Part shown: positions 1 through 13,257 of the stretch, one piece after another
Position numbering within the stretch: the first letter of the stretch is position 1
Layout: every line of letters begins with the position of its first letter
Source: Torymus aiolomorphi
Lineage: Eukaryota > Arthropoda > Insecta > Hymenoptera > Torymidae
DNA length: 64,000 nucleotides
Reading direction: 5' to 3'
Assembly (NCBI GenBank): GCA_036365515.1
Contig: CM070875.1
Coordinates: 92,198,128-92,262,127, forward strand
Notes under the pieces: model-generated
Database searches by the model: none
Told to the model about the DNA's origin: nothing
Seen by the model: only the letters and a program-made list of their open reading frames with translations
Position numbers and translations under genes: made by a program

Positions 1-80
1 CTTATCGTCTGACTTTTCAAAACAGTGGGAAAGCGTATTAGGAGGTTAGAGTATTAATATTATTTTTGAATGTGAAAGTA

Positions 81-960
81 ATGATTCAACCAAAATTGAC
101 TGGAATTACTATTGTGAAGTGACTGTTGTTATCGAGTAAGTATTTTGATTTACTTTTTATATTTACATATTTACATTACACTAATTTTTTTTTTCTTTTA
201 GGAAAGTGCCACATTATTTTTTACTAATTTATACAAATTACAACACTGTAATTAAAGATGTGATAGCTGGTGTTCGTGATGTTTTTTTGGATGAAAGTGT
301 GGCTGAGCAAGTAGTTCTTGGAGAGTTGAAGAGATTGATGTCGATGAAGACTATTGTAGTAAATCCTGATCCTCCAGAGGCACAACCACCTGTATTAAAT
401 ACTTATGCGAGTACGTCATCCAACAAAGTGGCTTCAAAAGTAAGAGTTCATTTGTTGTTTATAGCCTTCGTCAGTTTCAATTTATAAAATAAATTACTCG
501 CAATTTAATTTTATTATATAGGAAATATGAGTGCCAATGCTGCTAAAACACAAGCTGCATCAGGGGCGCAACAATAATTCCAAGAGCTTGTTTAGTGCTG
601 CTTCGCCTCCAATACAACAGTAACAAGTGTCACAGCCAGCGATATACAACCTTCTCCAATTCATCATCAAGCCCAACTGCAACCTCAGCCTCAACCTCAA
701 CAAATGACGTATCTAATAAAATATGTTCAACACATGCAGAGTATGCCAGTTCAACAACAAGTTTGGCAAATGCAACAGATTCAACAAGTTCAAAAAGTTG
801 GCTGTATTGCTATGACACAAATACATTTATGGTAGAAAACGCTATAATACAACACAAGCCATGGAAATGAATTAACTCTTAGCTAGTCTGGGAAATACAA
901 CTTCTTCAATTGGAACATTAAGTCAAAAGTTATTATTAATGTGATGTTTTTGCAAAAATT
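81..960 (+). pseudogene. TFIIA large-subunit gene fragment, left-arm copy
   Basis: The exon at 202-439 encodes the TFIIA-L amino-terminal helix region (…VIKDVIAGVRDVFLDES…AEQVV…ELKRL), followed by a proline- and glutamine-rich linker. It is bounded by a TTTCTTTTAG acceptor and a GTAAGA donor. A second acceptor at 520-521 leads into a segment encoding MSANAAKTQAASGAQQ and then a Gln-rich stretch (…QLQPQPQPQQMTYL…QQVWQMQQIQQVQ), as in the central part of TFIIA-L. A possible first exon starts with the ATG at 81. TFIIA-L is a subunit of the RNA polymerase II pre-initiation factor that stabilises TBP on the TATA box. The retained introns show that genomic DNA, not mRNA, was copied. In-frame stops and frameshifts (for example at 526 and near 573) make it a relic. 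Confidence 0.75.
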
Positions 961-1284
961 TGGAGAAGGAGCATTAATTAGGTTAAAAAAGTTTTTTATT
1001 GTTTTTACCGCATTTGCATCTATCATTGCTATGATAAAATTATTCCTTAAAGTCTTCTATAATTTTATCAATTATAATTTAATATGCCAATTGACGTATA
1101 ATTTATATGACAAACAGTATAGTAATTTTTGTAATGATCAAATGAGTAAATATTAACACGAATAAAAATGGATATTAAAAGTTTTTCATAAATTAATTTT
1201 CTTTTTATAGCAAAATTTTATAAAGCAGAATTACAGACTGGAAGTCAATATGTCAAAGCCATAAAAATGTCATGTAGCTGTTAA

Positions 1285-1435
1285 AAATGTATCCTTAGTC
1301 GAAGGATTAAGAGCTTGCCAGAATCCTAATGGATCTTTTACGGCTATGGTGACTGCTTGTGAGTGATACGAGGTTTGTTTATTGTGCCTGCTGTGTGTCA
1401 GCTATTCTGGATGACTGGTCTAGAGTATAGATAAG
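1285..1435 (+). pseudogene. Type I geranylgeranyltransferase beta-subunit fragment, left arm
   Basis: The translation contains LRACQNPNGSFTAMVTACE followed, after a frame loss, by RFVYCACCVSAILDDWS. This matches the conserved block of protein geranylgeranyltransferase type I beta (cysteine-containing repeat just after a QxxxGSF turn). The enzyme adds a C20 prenyl group to CaaX proteins in the cytosol. The block is about 50 residues of a ~370-residue family and is followed by possible intron sequence. In this arm a 2-bp deletion (near 1364) breaks the frame; the right arm keeps it. No start, zinc-ligand histidine or C-terminal part is visible. Confidence 0.68.
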
Positions 1436-1682
1436 TATACAAGTTTTATATAAAAAAAGTACAAGTAAAGTTTAAGTATAGTTACTTTGTAAAAACTTTT
1501 ATTTTTACAGCGCCGTCAAGAATTTATGGATTATTTCTTTTATTTTCAATCGTATTGTTTCCTGGCATCAAACAGAGACACTTAGTACCTTAAAAAAAGA
1601 TACTCGTGCCTTCCCATTGGATCTCATAGGCCCTAGGAGCTTCTGTATTCACCAAAATAAAAAGAAATTGCTATTTTCATCA

Positions 1683-2640
1683 TAAACACTGATAAAAACA
1701 ATGAAAAGTTTAAACGTATAAAAGGCAAAAGAGTAGTTCAGTTAAAGTTTAAAATAAGTAACAAAAACAGAATCTTATTCATAAATGTGCGAAATATAAA
1801 AATAAGTAAAAATAGATCAATGTGCAGTATTATCTACATGCAAGTGTACAAGTTAACGCGTGTCAACTTTAATATTCATATTAATCTGTTCGTAAATGAT
1901 ATTGTGATGATTATTGTGGATGGTGCTGCTTAAGCTGTAAGTGTGTTTTAGTTGAATAATTGTGGTGATTGTGTGTAAATGTAATAATAACTTTTAATTG
2001 AAGAACAATTAAAATATCGCCAAAACATGATATTGAAAATACTTTTTGCTAACAGTGTTGTATTCTTTCATAGTATTATGGTATAAAGATTTATTTTCAA
2101 TGTCTTCACAATTCTCACATATTAAAATTGATAGTTCACCATGGTGGAAGTTTAAGTTATGTGTTACATTTTGAAAAAATATAATCTGAACAGTTTGTTG
2201 GAGTTTTTACAATGTTTGGAAGTGTTTGATATGAAAATGAACAAATTAGGTGTATGTTTAAAATTGACAATTCAGCTTGTATTTTTCAAAATACAACACA
2301 TGACTTAAACTGACACTATGGTGAACTGTCAATTTTAATATGTGAGGATTGTAAATGAATCATTGAAAATAAATCTTTATACCGTAGCACTATGGAAGAA
2401 TACAACATCATTAACAACAAATATTTTCAATAACATGTTTTGCCTATATTTTAATTGTTCTTGAATAAAAAGTTATTATTACATTTACCTCAACTTAATA
2501 TAAACACAAAACAGTTGTAATAATTAACATAAATAAACTAGTTTATGTTATTTCATAAAATAAGTAAAGAGTAATTAAAATTTTCATTGTGTTCATCAGT
2601 GTTTACGATAAAGTTTGCATTTTATACGTATAATGTGCAG
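1683..2640. repeat. Nested imperfect palindrome (~0.95 kb), left arm
   Basis: Sequence from 1683 (CATAAACACTGAT…) pairs with the reverse complement ending near 2640. The best-matched stretch is around 2114-2143 against 2317-2346. The left half has about 180 extra bases (about 1750-1930) not matched on the right. It looks like a foldback, MITE-type insertion. No coding capacity. Confidence 0.75.
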
Positions 2641-2784
2641 TGCTTATTTTGTGACTTATTTTGTAAATCTCTGATTGGCTGTTTTTTAGTGTACATACCT
2701 TAATCTAAACAAAACAAAAATAGGGTGAGAATAGTTTTTGCTCGACAAATTTTTATCTGAATCCTTTTTCAAACCCTCTTGAAA

Positions 2785-3390
2785 ATAATTATATTCATTT
2801 TTAAATATCAAGAGCCACAAATGATTTATATTTTTGAGAATCAGACGGCTTTGAAAACTTAATATTATTCATTCATCTCAAATTGTGGACCTAGTTACTG
2901 ACCTTTGTCAAAGCATTAAAAATAGATTAAACATCAATATTCAACAGTTTTATGATAACACTTATACTTACATATCATATTTTATTTAAATATGATTCTA
3001 GTAATAAGTTTTTTCCTGCGTAATGGAATACACATTGCTAAACTGTCTGTCATAACATTGATTTTAACCCCATAGTACTAATTAATTCTTTAGGTTTTGT
3101 ACACATAATAGTAGATTAATTATGAAATTCAATTTTTAGTAGCTTATAAAATATACGAATAGAGTGTATTAGCAGTGCGAGCAGCTCCCATTGAAAAGCT
3201 AGACATATAAGTGTTATCATAAAACTGTTGAATATAGAAGTTTAATCTATTTTCCATGCTTCGACGAAATTCAGTGACAAGGTCCATGAAATATATTAGA
3301 TTCATGAATAATATTAATTTCTCAAATTCTCAAGTTTTCATTATTGGTGTCTCTTGATATTTAAAAATAAATAGAGGGTATTGTATAAAC
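2785..3390. repeat. Second nested imperfect palindrome (~0.6 kb), left arm
   Basis: Ends start with a CCCTCT-type motif, then AAATATCAAGAG on both sides. The stretch around 2918-2960 (…TCAACAGTTTTATGATAAC) reappears inverted at 3207-3250. It looks like a non-autonomous foldback element. No open frame. Confidence 0.75.
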
Positions 3391-4769
3391 AGATTGTATA
3401 ATTAAAAAAGCCAAGTCTGTGTATCGCTAAGAAAATTTAATAAATATAAATACTTCAAAAATGTATAAATTTAATACATGTTTTTTACTGCAAAGTCTCA
3501 GACAATTGATGAAAGAACCTCTTAGATTTAACATGGGTAAAAGTAAAATTAGATATAACACTATAATTTTTATTTATATATTCAATTCAAAATCCTTGAT
3601 ACATTAAGTATACAATACGGTAAATATATTTCTTTTGTATTCTAAAGAATAATTATATTTAATCTTGAAAATTTATGCCCTGATTAAAAAGGGAGGTATA
3701 TTCAACTGTCCTTGATTCGCCTCACGATGACGAGCTTCATACGCGAGATCCTGCTTTTATAAATTAGAAAACTCAACAAATTAAATGTAGCCTAATCGTG
3801 ATAGGAGTCAGCCTCTCGAAGACGAGCGACGTACGCGATCATTTCCTTTTTTAAAAAGTGAATACCCTGAACAAAAATAGAGGTATATTAAACTGTCCAG
3901 GAGTCGCCTATCGAAGACGAGCTTCGTACGCGACTTAAAGCTTTTATAAAAAAGAACCCTGCTCAAAATGAATGTAGCCTAATCGTGCCAGAAAAGTCGA
4001 GCTCTCGCAGAGGAGATTTGTAAGCGAGATTCTGCTTATATAAAATAGAACACTAAACAAATTGGATCTATCCTAATCGTGAAGGAGTCGGCCTCTCGAA
4101 GACGATCTTTGTACGTGAGCTTCTGCTTTTATAAAATAGAACACACAAGAAATTGTATGTAGTTTAATCGTGATAGGAGTCGGACCATCGAAGACGCGCT
4201 TCATACACGAGCAATTGCTATTTGAAAAAGTTGATTACCCCGATAAAAAATGAAGGTATATTAAACTGCCCAGGAGTCGCATCTCGAAGACGAGCTTCGT
4301 ACGCGAGCTTGTACTTTTATAAAATAGAACACTTAACGTATTGAATGTATCTTAATCGTGATAATAGTCGGCCTCTCGAAGACGAGCTTCGTAAGCGAAC
4401 TTTTGCTCTTTAAAAAAGGGAATACACTTTAAAAAATGGAGGTATATTTAACTGCCCAGGGTCGTCTACCAAATACGAGCTTCGTGCGCGAGATAGTGCT
4501 TTTATAAAATAGAACACTGAACGTATTGAATGTACCCTAATGGTGATAGGAGTCAGCCTCTCGAAGAGCTTCGTTATAGGCGAGCTTTCGGTTTTTTAAA
4601 AACTGATTAGAACGTGATAAATGGAGGTATATTAAACTATCCAAGATTCGCCTATCGAAGAGGAGCTTTGTAGACGAGCATCTACTTTTATAAAAAAAGA
4701 ACGCTGCTCTAAATGAATGTAGACTAATCGTGACAAAGGAGTCAATATCTCTAAGAGGAACTCCGTAAG

Positions 4770-5287
4770 GGAGGGTATCGAAAAGGCGAACGTTCACTTC
4801 GTATTTGCAGCAAAATATCAATTATTGTTACTTCGAATTACGTTATTTCTTTATGACTTTTTTAAGGATCCATATAATTAGAATGTTCAAATCATCGACT
4901 GGTCATGAAGAATAATAAAAATATGATCGATATAGTTGCATTCGAATCGTTATTGTCCAAAATATGAAAATTTTTTCTAACCATCAAGTAGAAAGTTCAC
5001 AAGTGTGAAAAACATGAAGTATTTAGACTAACTACTATCGTTTTTCACCCTTATGAACCATCTACTTTAGAGCCAGAAAAAATTTTCATGTTTTAGACAA
5101 TAACGATTCGAATGCAACTATATCGATCATATTTTCTTTATTCTACATGACTAGTCGACGATTCGAACATTCTATAATTACATGCATTCGTTAAAAAAGT
5201 CATGAGTAAATAACATAATTCGAAGTAACAAAATTTGATATTTTGCTGCAAATACGAAGTGAACGTTCGCCTTTTCGATACCCACCT
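4770..5287. mobile_element. Foldback MITE (518 bp) with 9-bp target duplication
   Basis: Both ends read GGGTATCGAAAAGGCGAACG inward, and the inverted match runs for about 230 bp on each side, leaving a short centre. The 9-mer CTCCGTAAG flanks the element at 4761-4769 and 5288-5296, inside the satellite unit. Long terminal repeats with a 9-bp duplication fit a Mutator-like non-autonomous element, though no transposase is present to prove the family. Confidence 0.78.
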
Positions 5288-6556
5288 CTCCGTAAGTGAG
5301 CTATTGCTTTTTCAAAAAGGGAATACACTCGTCAAAAATGGAGGAATATTAAACTGCCCAGGAGTCGCATCTCGAAGACGAGCTTCGTACGCGAGCTTTT
5401 GCTTTTTTTAAAAGTGCATATACCCTGATAAAAAGTGGAGGTATATTAAATTGGCCAGGTGGCGCCTCTCAAAGACGAGTATCGTACGCGAGTTCAAGCT
5501 TTTATAAAAAAAAATGCTGCTCAAAATGAATGTAGCCTAATCGTGCCAGAGGAGTCGAGTTCTCGAAGAAGAGTTCCGTAGGCGAGCTTTGGGTTTTTAA
5601 AAAAGTAATTACCCTGATAAATAAAAAATGGAGCTATAATGAACGGTTCAGGAATCGCCTCTGGAAGACGAGCTTCGTGCGCAAGCTTTTGCTTTTTTTA
5701 AAAGTGAATATACCCTGATAAAAAGTGGAGGTATATTAAACTGTTCAGGAGCCGCTTATCGAAGACGAGCTTCCTAGGCGCGAGCATCTACTTTTATAAA
5801 AAAAGAACGATGCTCGAAATGAATGGATACTATAATCGTACCAGAGGAGTCGAGCTCTCGAAGAGGAGCTTCGTAAGCGAGCTTTTGCTTATTCAAAAAG
5901 GAAATACACTCATAAAAAATGGAGGTATATTATAATGTCCAGAAGTCACCTCTCGAAGACAAGCTTCGGAAGCGAGATTCTGCTTAAATAAAATAGAACA
6001 CTTAACAAATTGGATCTATCATAATCGTGAAGGAGTCGGCCTCTCGAAGACGAGCTTCGTACGTGAGCTTCTGCTTTTATAAAATAGAACACACAACAAA
6101 TTGTATGTAGTTTAATCGTAATAGGAGTCGGACCCTCGAAGACGCGCTTCATACACGAGCAATTGCTATTTTAAAAAGTGAATACCCCGATAAAAAAATG
6201 AAGGTATATTAAATTGTCCAGGAGGCGCCTATCGAAGACGAGCTTCGTACGCGAGTCTAAGTTTATATAAAAAAAAGAACGCTGCTCAAAATGAATTTAG
6301 CTTAATCGTACCAGAGGAGTCGGTCCCTCAAAGACGAGCTTCTTTCGAGAACTTTTGCATTTTTTAAAAGTGAATACCCTGATAAAAAATGCAGGTATAT
6401 TAAGCTGCCCAGTTGTCGCCTCTCGAAGACGAGCTTCGTACGCGAGCTTTTTACTTTTATAAATTAGAACACTTACATAAATGAATTTATCCTAATCGTG
6501 ATAATAGCCAGCGAGATTTTCCTTTTTTAAATACGGAATACACTCGTCAAAAATGA

Positions 6557-6660
<104 letters not shown>

Positions 6661-8710
6661 CTGCCCAGGGGTCGCCTCCCAAAGACCTAAAATAGAACCC
6701 TTAACACAATGAATGTATCCTAATCGTGATAGGAGTCGGCCTCTCCAAGACGAGCTTCGTACGCGAGATTCTGCTATTAAAAAATAGAACATTTAACGCA
6801 TTGAATGTAGCCTAATCGTAATAGGAGTCGGCCTCTCGAAGACTAGCTTCGTACGCGAGCTTTTCCTTTTTTAAGGAGTTGTCCAGGAGTTGTCTATCGA
6901 AGACGAGCTTCGTAGGCCAGCATCAACTTTAATAAAAAAAGAACGATACACGAAATGAATGTAGACTAATCGTGCCAGAGAAGTGGAGCTCTCGAAGAGG
7001 AGCTTCCTAAGCGAGCGTTTGTTTTCTTAAAAAGAATAAAATACACTCATAAAACATGGAGGTATATTATAATGTTCAGAAGTCACCTCTCGAAGACAAG
7101 CTTCGTAATCGAGATTCTGCTGTTATAAAAGAGAACACTTTCCAAAATGAATGTATCCTAATCGTGATAGGAGTCGGCCTCTCGAAGACGAGCTTCGTAG
7201 ACGAGCATCTACTTTTATAAAAAAAGAACGCTGCTCAAAATGAATGTAGACTAATCGTGCCAAAGGACTCGAGCTCTCGAAGAGGAGATTTGTAAGCGAG
7301 TTTTTGCTTTCTTAAAAAGTGAGTACACTCGTCAAGAATGGAGGTATATTAAACTGCCCAGGTGTCACCTGTTGAATACGAGCTAATTGGTACGCGAGCC
7401 TCTGCTTTTATAAAATAGAACCCTTACCAAAATGAATGTATTCTAATCGTGATAGGAGTGGGACTCTCGGATACGAGCTTCGTACGCTAGATATTCCTTT
7501 TAAAAATAGAACACTTAACAAATTAAATGTAGTCTAATCGTGATAGGAGTCGGCCTCTCGAAGACGACCTTCGTACGCGAGCTTTTCCTTTTTAAAAAGT
7601 GAACACCCTGATAAAAATGGAGGTACATTAAACTGTCCAGGTGTCGCCTATCGAAGACGAGCTTCGTACGCGAGATTCTGCTTTTATAAAATAGAACACT
7701 TAACGAATTATAAGCTCGTCTTCGAGAGGCCGACTATTATCACGATTAAGATACATTCAATACGTTAAGTGTTCTATTTTATAAAAGTACAAGCTCGCGT
7801 ACGAAGCTCGTCTTCGAGATGCGACTCCTGGGCAGTTTAATATACCTTCATTTTTTATCGGGGTAATCAACTTTTTCAAATAGCAATTGCTCGTGTATGA
7901 AGCGCGTCTTCGATGGTCCGACTCCTATCACGATTAAACTACATACAATTTCTTGTGTGTTCTATTTTATAAAAGCAGAAGCTCACGTACAAAGATCGTC
8001 TTCGAGAGGCCGACTCCTTCACGATTAGGATAGATCCAATTTGTTTAGTGTTCTATTTTATATAAGCAGAATCTCGCTTCAAATCTCCTCTGCGAGAGCT
8101 CGACTTTTCTGGCACGATTAGGCTACATTCATTTTGAGCAGGGTTCTTTTTTTATAAAAGCTTTAAGTCGTGTACGAAGCTCGTCTTCGATAGGCGACTC
8201 CTGGACAGTTTAATATACCTCTATTTTTGTTCAGGGTATTCACTTTTTAAAAAAGGAAATGATCGCGTACGTCGCTCGTCTTTGAGAGGCTGACTCCTAT
8301 CACGATTAGGCTACATTTAATTTGTTGAGTTTTCTAATTTATAAAAGCAGGATCTCGCGTATGAAGCTCGTCATCGTGAGGCGAATCAAGGACAGTTGAA
8401 TATACCTTCCTTTTTAATCAGAGCATAAATTTTCAAGATTAAATATAATTATTCTTTAGAATACAAAAAGAAATATATTTACCGTATTGTATACTTAATG
8501 TATCAAGGATTTTGAATTGAATATATAAATAAAAATTATAGTGTTATATCTAATTTTACTTTTACCCATGTTAAATCTAAGAGGTTCTTTCATCAATTGT
8601 CTGAGACTTTGAAGTAAAAAACATGTATTAAATTTATACATTTTTGAAGTATTTATATTTATTAAATTTTCTTAGCGATACACAGACTTGGCTTTTTTAA
8701 TTATACAATC

Positions 8711-9316
8711 TATTTATACAATACCCTCTATTTATTTTTAAATATCAAGAGACACCAATAATGAAAACTTGAGAATTTGAGAAATTAATATTATTCATGA
8801 ATCTAATATATGTCATGGACCTTGTCACTGAATTTCGTCGAAGCATGGAAAATAGATTAAACTTCTATATTCAACAGTTTTATGATAACACTTATATGTC
8901 TAGCTTTTCAATGGGAGCTGCTCGCACTGCTAATACACTCTATTCGTATATTTTATAAGCTACTAAAAATTGAATTTCATAATTAATCTACTATTATGTG
9001 TACAAAACCTAAAGAATTAATTAGTACTATGGGGTTAAAATCAATGTTATGACAGACAGTTTAGCAATGTGTATTCCATTACGCAGGAAAAAACTTATTA
9101 CTAGAATCATATTTAAATAAAATATGATATGTAAGTATAAGTGTTATCATAAAACTGTTGAATATTGATGTTTAATCTATTTTTAATGCTTTGACAAAGG
9201 TCAGTAACTAGGTCCACAATTTGAGATGAATGAATAATATTAAGTTTTCAAAGCCGTCTGGTTCTCAAAAATATAAATCATTTGTGGCTCTTGATATTTA
9301 AAAATGAATATAATTA
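8711..9316. repeat. Second nested imperfect palindrome, right-arm mirror copy
   Basis: Mirror copy of 2785-3390 in the right arm. Confidence 0.75.
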
Positions 9317-9460
9317 TTTTCAAGAGGGTTTGAAAAAGGATTCAGATAAAAATTTGTCGAGCAAAAACTATTCTCACCCTATTTTTGTTTTGTTTAGATT
9401 AAGGTATGTACACTAAAAAACAGCCAATCAGAGATTTACAAAATAAGTCACAAAATAAGC

Positions 9461-10418
9461 ACTGCTACATTATACGTATAAAATGCAAACTTTATCGTAA
9501 ACACTGATGAACACAATGAAAATTTTAATTACTCTTTACTTATTTTATGAAATAACATAAACTAGTTTATTTATGTTAATTATTACAACTGTTTTGTGTT
9601 TATATTAAGTTGAGGTAAATGTAATAATAACTTTTTATTCAAGAACAATTAAAATATAGGCAAAACATGTTATTAAAAATATTTGTTGTTAATGATGTTG
9701 TATTCTTCCATAGTGCTACGGTATAAAGATTTATTTTCAATGATTCATTTACAATCCTCACATATTAAAATTGACAGTTCACCATAGTGTCAGTTTAAGT
9801 CATGTGTTGTATTTTGAAAAATGCAAGCTGAATTGTCAATTTTAAACATACACCTAATTTGTTCATTTTCATATCAAACACTTCCAAACATTGTAAAAAC
9901 TCCAACAAACTGTTCAGATTATATTTTTTCAAAATGTAACACATAACTTAAACTTCCACCATGGTGAACTATCAATTTTAATATGTGAGAATTGTGAAGA
10001 CATTGAAAATAAATCTTTATACCATAACACTATGAAAGAATACAACACTGTTAGCAAAAAGTATTTTCAATATCATATTTTGGCGATATTTTAATTGTTC
10101 TTCAATTAAAAGTTATTATTACATTTACACACAATCACCACAATTATTCAACTAAAACACACTTACAGCTTAAGCAGCACCATCCACAATAATCATCACA
10201 ATATCATTTACGTACAGATTAATATGAATATTAAAGTTGACACGCGTTAACTTGTACACTTGCATGTAGATAATACTGCACATTGATCTATTTTTACTTA
10301 TTTTTATATTTCGCACATTTATGAATAAGATTCTGTTTTTGTTACTTATTTTAAACTTTAACTGAACTACTCTTTTGCCTTTTATACGTTTAAACTTTTC
10401 ATTGTTTTTATCAGTGTT
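9461..10418. repeat. Nested imperfect palindrome, right-arm mirror copy
   Basis: Reverse-complement copy of the 1683-2640 palindrome, so this element was present before the 12-kb palindrome formed. Confidence 0.75.
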
Positions 10419-10665
10419 TATGATGAAAATAGCAATTTCTTTTTATTTTGGTGAATACAGAAGCTCCTAGGGCCTATGAGATCCAATGGGAAGGCACGGG
10501 TATCTTTTTTTAAGGTACTAAGTGTCTCTGTTTGATGCCAGGAAACAATACGATTGAAAATAAAAGAAATAATCCATAAATTCTTGACGGCGCTGTAAAA
10601 ATAAAAGTTTTTACAAAGTAACTATACTTAAACTTTACTTGTACTTTTTTTATCTAAAACTTGTA

Positions 10666-10816
10666 TACTTATCTATACTCTAGACCAGTCATCCAGAATA
10701 GCTGACACACAGCAGGCACAATAAACAAACCTCGTATCACTCTCACAAGCAGTCACCATAGCCGTAAAAGATCCATTAGGATTCTGGCAAGCTCTTAATC
10801 CTTCGACTAAGGATAC
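10666..10816 (-). pseudogene. Type I geranylgeranyltransferase beta-subunit fragment, right arm
   Basis: Mirror of 1285-1435. Here the reading frame through ESDTRFVYCACCVSAILDDW is unbroken, showing which arm is closer to the ancestral exon. It is still an isolated exon fragment with no sign of a complete gene. Confidence 0.7.
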
Positions 10817-11140
10817 ATTTTTAACAGCTACATGACATTTTTATGGCTTTGACATATTGACTTCCAGTCTGTAATTCTGCTTTATAAAATTTTGCTATAA
10901 AAAGAAAATTAATTTATGAAAAACTTTTAATATCCATTTTTATTCGTGTTAATATTTACTAATTTGATCATTACAAAAATTACTATACTGTTTGTCATAT
11001 AAATTATACGTCAATTGGCATATTAAATTATAATTGATAAAATTATAGAAGACTTTAAGGAATAATTTTATCATAGCAATGATAGATGCAAATGCGGTAA
11101 AAACAATAAAAACATTTCTTACCTAATTAATGCTCCTTCT

Positions 11141-12020
11141 CCAAATTTTTGCAAAAACATCACATTAATAATAACTTTTGACTTAATGTTCCAATTGAAG
11201 AAGTTGTATTTCCCAGACTAGCTAAGAGTTAATTCATTCCCATGGCTTGTGTTGTATTATAGCGTTTTCTACCATAAATGTATTTGTGTCATAGCAATAC
11301 AGTCAACTTTTTGAACTTGTTGAATCTGTTGCATTTGCCAAACTTGTTGTTGAACTGGCATACTCTGCATGTGTTGAACATATTTTATTAGATACGTCAT
11401 TTGTTGAGGTTGAGTCTGAGGTTGCAGTTGGGCTTGATGATGAATTGGAGAAGGTTGTATATCGCTGGCTGTGACACTTGTTACTGTTGTATTGGAGGCG
11501 AAGCAGCACTAGACAAGCTCTTGGAATTATTGTTGCGCCCCTGATGCAGCTTGTGTTTTAGCAGCATTGGCACTCATATTTCCTATATAATAAAATTAAA
11601 TTGCGAGTAATTTATTTTATAAATTGAAACTGACGAAGGCTATAAACAACAAATGAACTCTTACTTTTGAAGCCACTTTGTTGGATGAGGTACTCGCATA
11701 AGTATTTAATACAGGTGGTTGTGCCTCTGGAGGATCAGGATTTACTACAATAGTCTTCATCGACATCAATCTCTTCAACTCTCGAAGAACTACTTGCTCA
11801 GCCACACTTTCATCCAAAAACCATCACGAACACCAGCTATCACATCTTTAATTATAGTGTTGTAATTTGTATAAATTAGTAAAAAATAATGTGGCACTTT
11901 CCTAAAAGAAAAAAAAAATTAGTGTAATGTAAATATGTAAATATAAAAAGTAAATCAAAATACTTACTCGATAACAACAGTCACTTACAATAGTAATTCC
12001 AGTCAATTTTGGTTGAATCA
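11141..12020 (-). pseudogene. TFIIA large-subunit gene fragment, right-arm copy
   Basis: Mirror copy of the fragment at 81-960, read on the minus strand, with the same exon edges and the same Gln-rich segment. The two copies differ at scattered single bases and share the main lesions (a stop just after the second acceptor, and loss of frame in the Gln-rich part). The decay therefore largely preceded, or was homogenised after, the arm duplication. Confidence 0.72.
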
Positions 12021-12271
12021 TTACTTTGACATTCAAAAATAATATTAATACTCTAACTCCTAATACGCTTTCCCACTGTTTTGAAAAGTCAGACGATAAG
12101 ACGAGGAATCCGAAATCGGAACGTTGCGGCTCGCTCGCGTGTCGCGCTGCTGCCAACATTCAAACATTTCGGCCTGTGATTACGGTCGGAAGAATTCTCC
12201 CGATAATCCCATCACTGCTCACATGTTTAAAATCAAAATTATTATTCAATAATTGTGTATCTTTACTATAA

Positions 12272-13257
12272 ATAATTGTGTACATATTATAAAAATTGAA
12301 AATTATACTTCGAATTTTTATTTTTTAAATGATCCGTTATAATTTTCGTCATCCTCTTCTTTTATTTTCAATAAAATATGATTGATTGTTGATTTTATCA
12401 TTTCTTACACGACCTTAATAAAAAAAAACAAATAAAATATTATGTAAACAGAAATATCAGTGGCAGCTAATAAAAACATTTACATAACTTTGTAAAGGCA
12501 AAATGAGTGTATATATAATTATATGCCCGTGAACCATACACGTTTAAACTTTAAAATATTTATCTCAAAATTAAGTGAGGATAATTCTTACTATATCCAC
12601 TTCTTAAATCGTGATTATTCGAAAAATTAGTTCAAACAAGTTTAAACTTTAAAATTTTTATCTAAAAATTGAGAGAGGGTAATTGTTACTATATTCAATT
12701 CAAATCGCAATTATTCAAAAAATTAATTCAAACTGAAAAAAATTTAAAATTAAATTTCATATTTCTGCAGAGCTCGCTGTAAATTAACATCAATAAAAAA
12801 CAAAAGCAAGTAAACAACAACCGCGCGTACCGCGCGACATTTTCATTTTCTAGTAACATATACATAAAACCGTTTCCGAAAAATTACGATTTGAAAAGAG
12901 GGCTAAAACAGTTTTAACAGCTTTAACCTAAAATATCTATAAAACTTATAACCTAATTCTTTTACCGTAACAATTCATGCCATAAATAATATACAAACTC
13001 TACACCTCCATCAAATCTACATCTTCATCAAATTTCAAAGTAATTAAATTTTAATCTAGTTATTGTGCGACATATAAAATCATTGTCAATAATACTAAAA
13101 TTTTAAATATCAAATATCTCAAAAACTAACCATATAAGTTGGATGAAATTTTACATAGGTATTACCTAAATCGCATACAAAATAGTCTATAAATTTCAAA
13201 CTGATACATTAAGTCGTCATTGAGAAACTACAATTTTGAAAAATATGTAAAATAACA
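12272..13257. other. AT-rich intergenic stretch with a short tandem duplication
   Basis: No credible coding frame. A ~115-bp segment is repeated twice at about 12538-12735 (GTTTAAACTTTAAAAT…TTATTC). The phrase ACGATTTGAAAAGAGGGCTAAAA near 12890 weakly echoes the repeat at 14360, suggesting old dispersed repeat material. Confidence 0.5.

Noticed and set aside
11902..12159. 85-residue minus-strand frame at the outer edge of the right arm
   Set aside because: It spans the presumed untranslated first part of the TFIIA-L fragment and the palindrome boundary; no domain.
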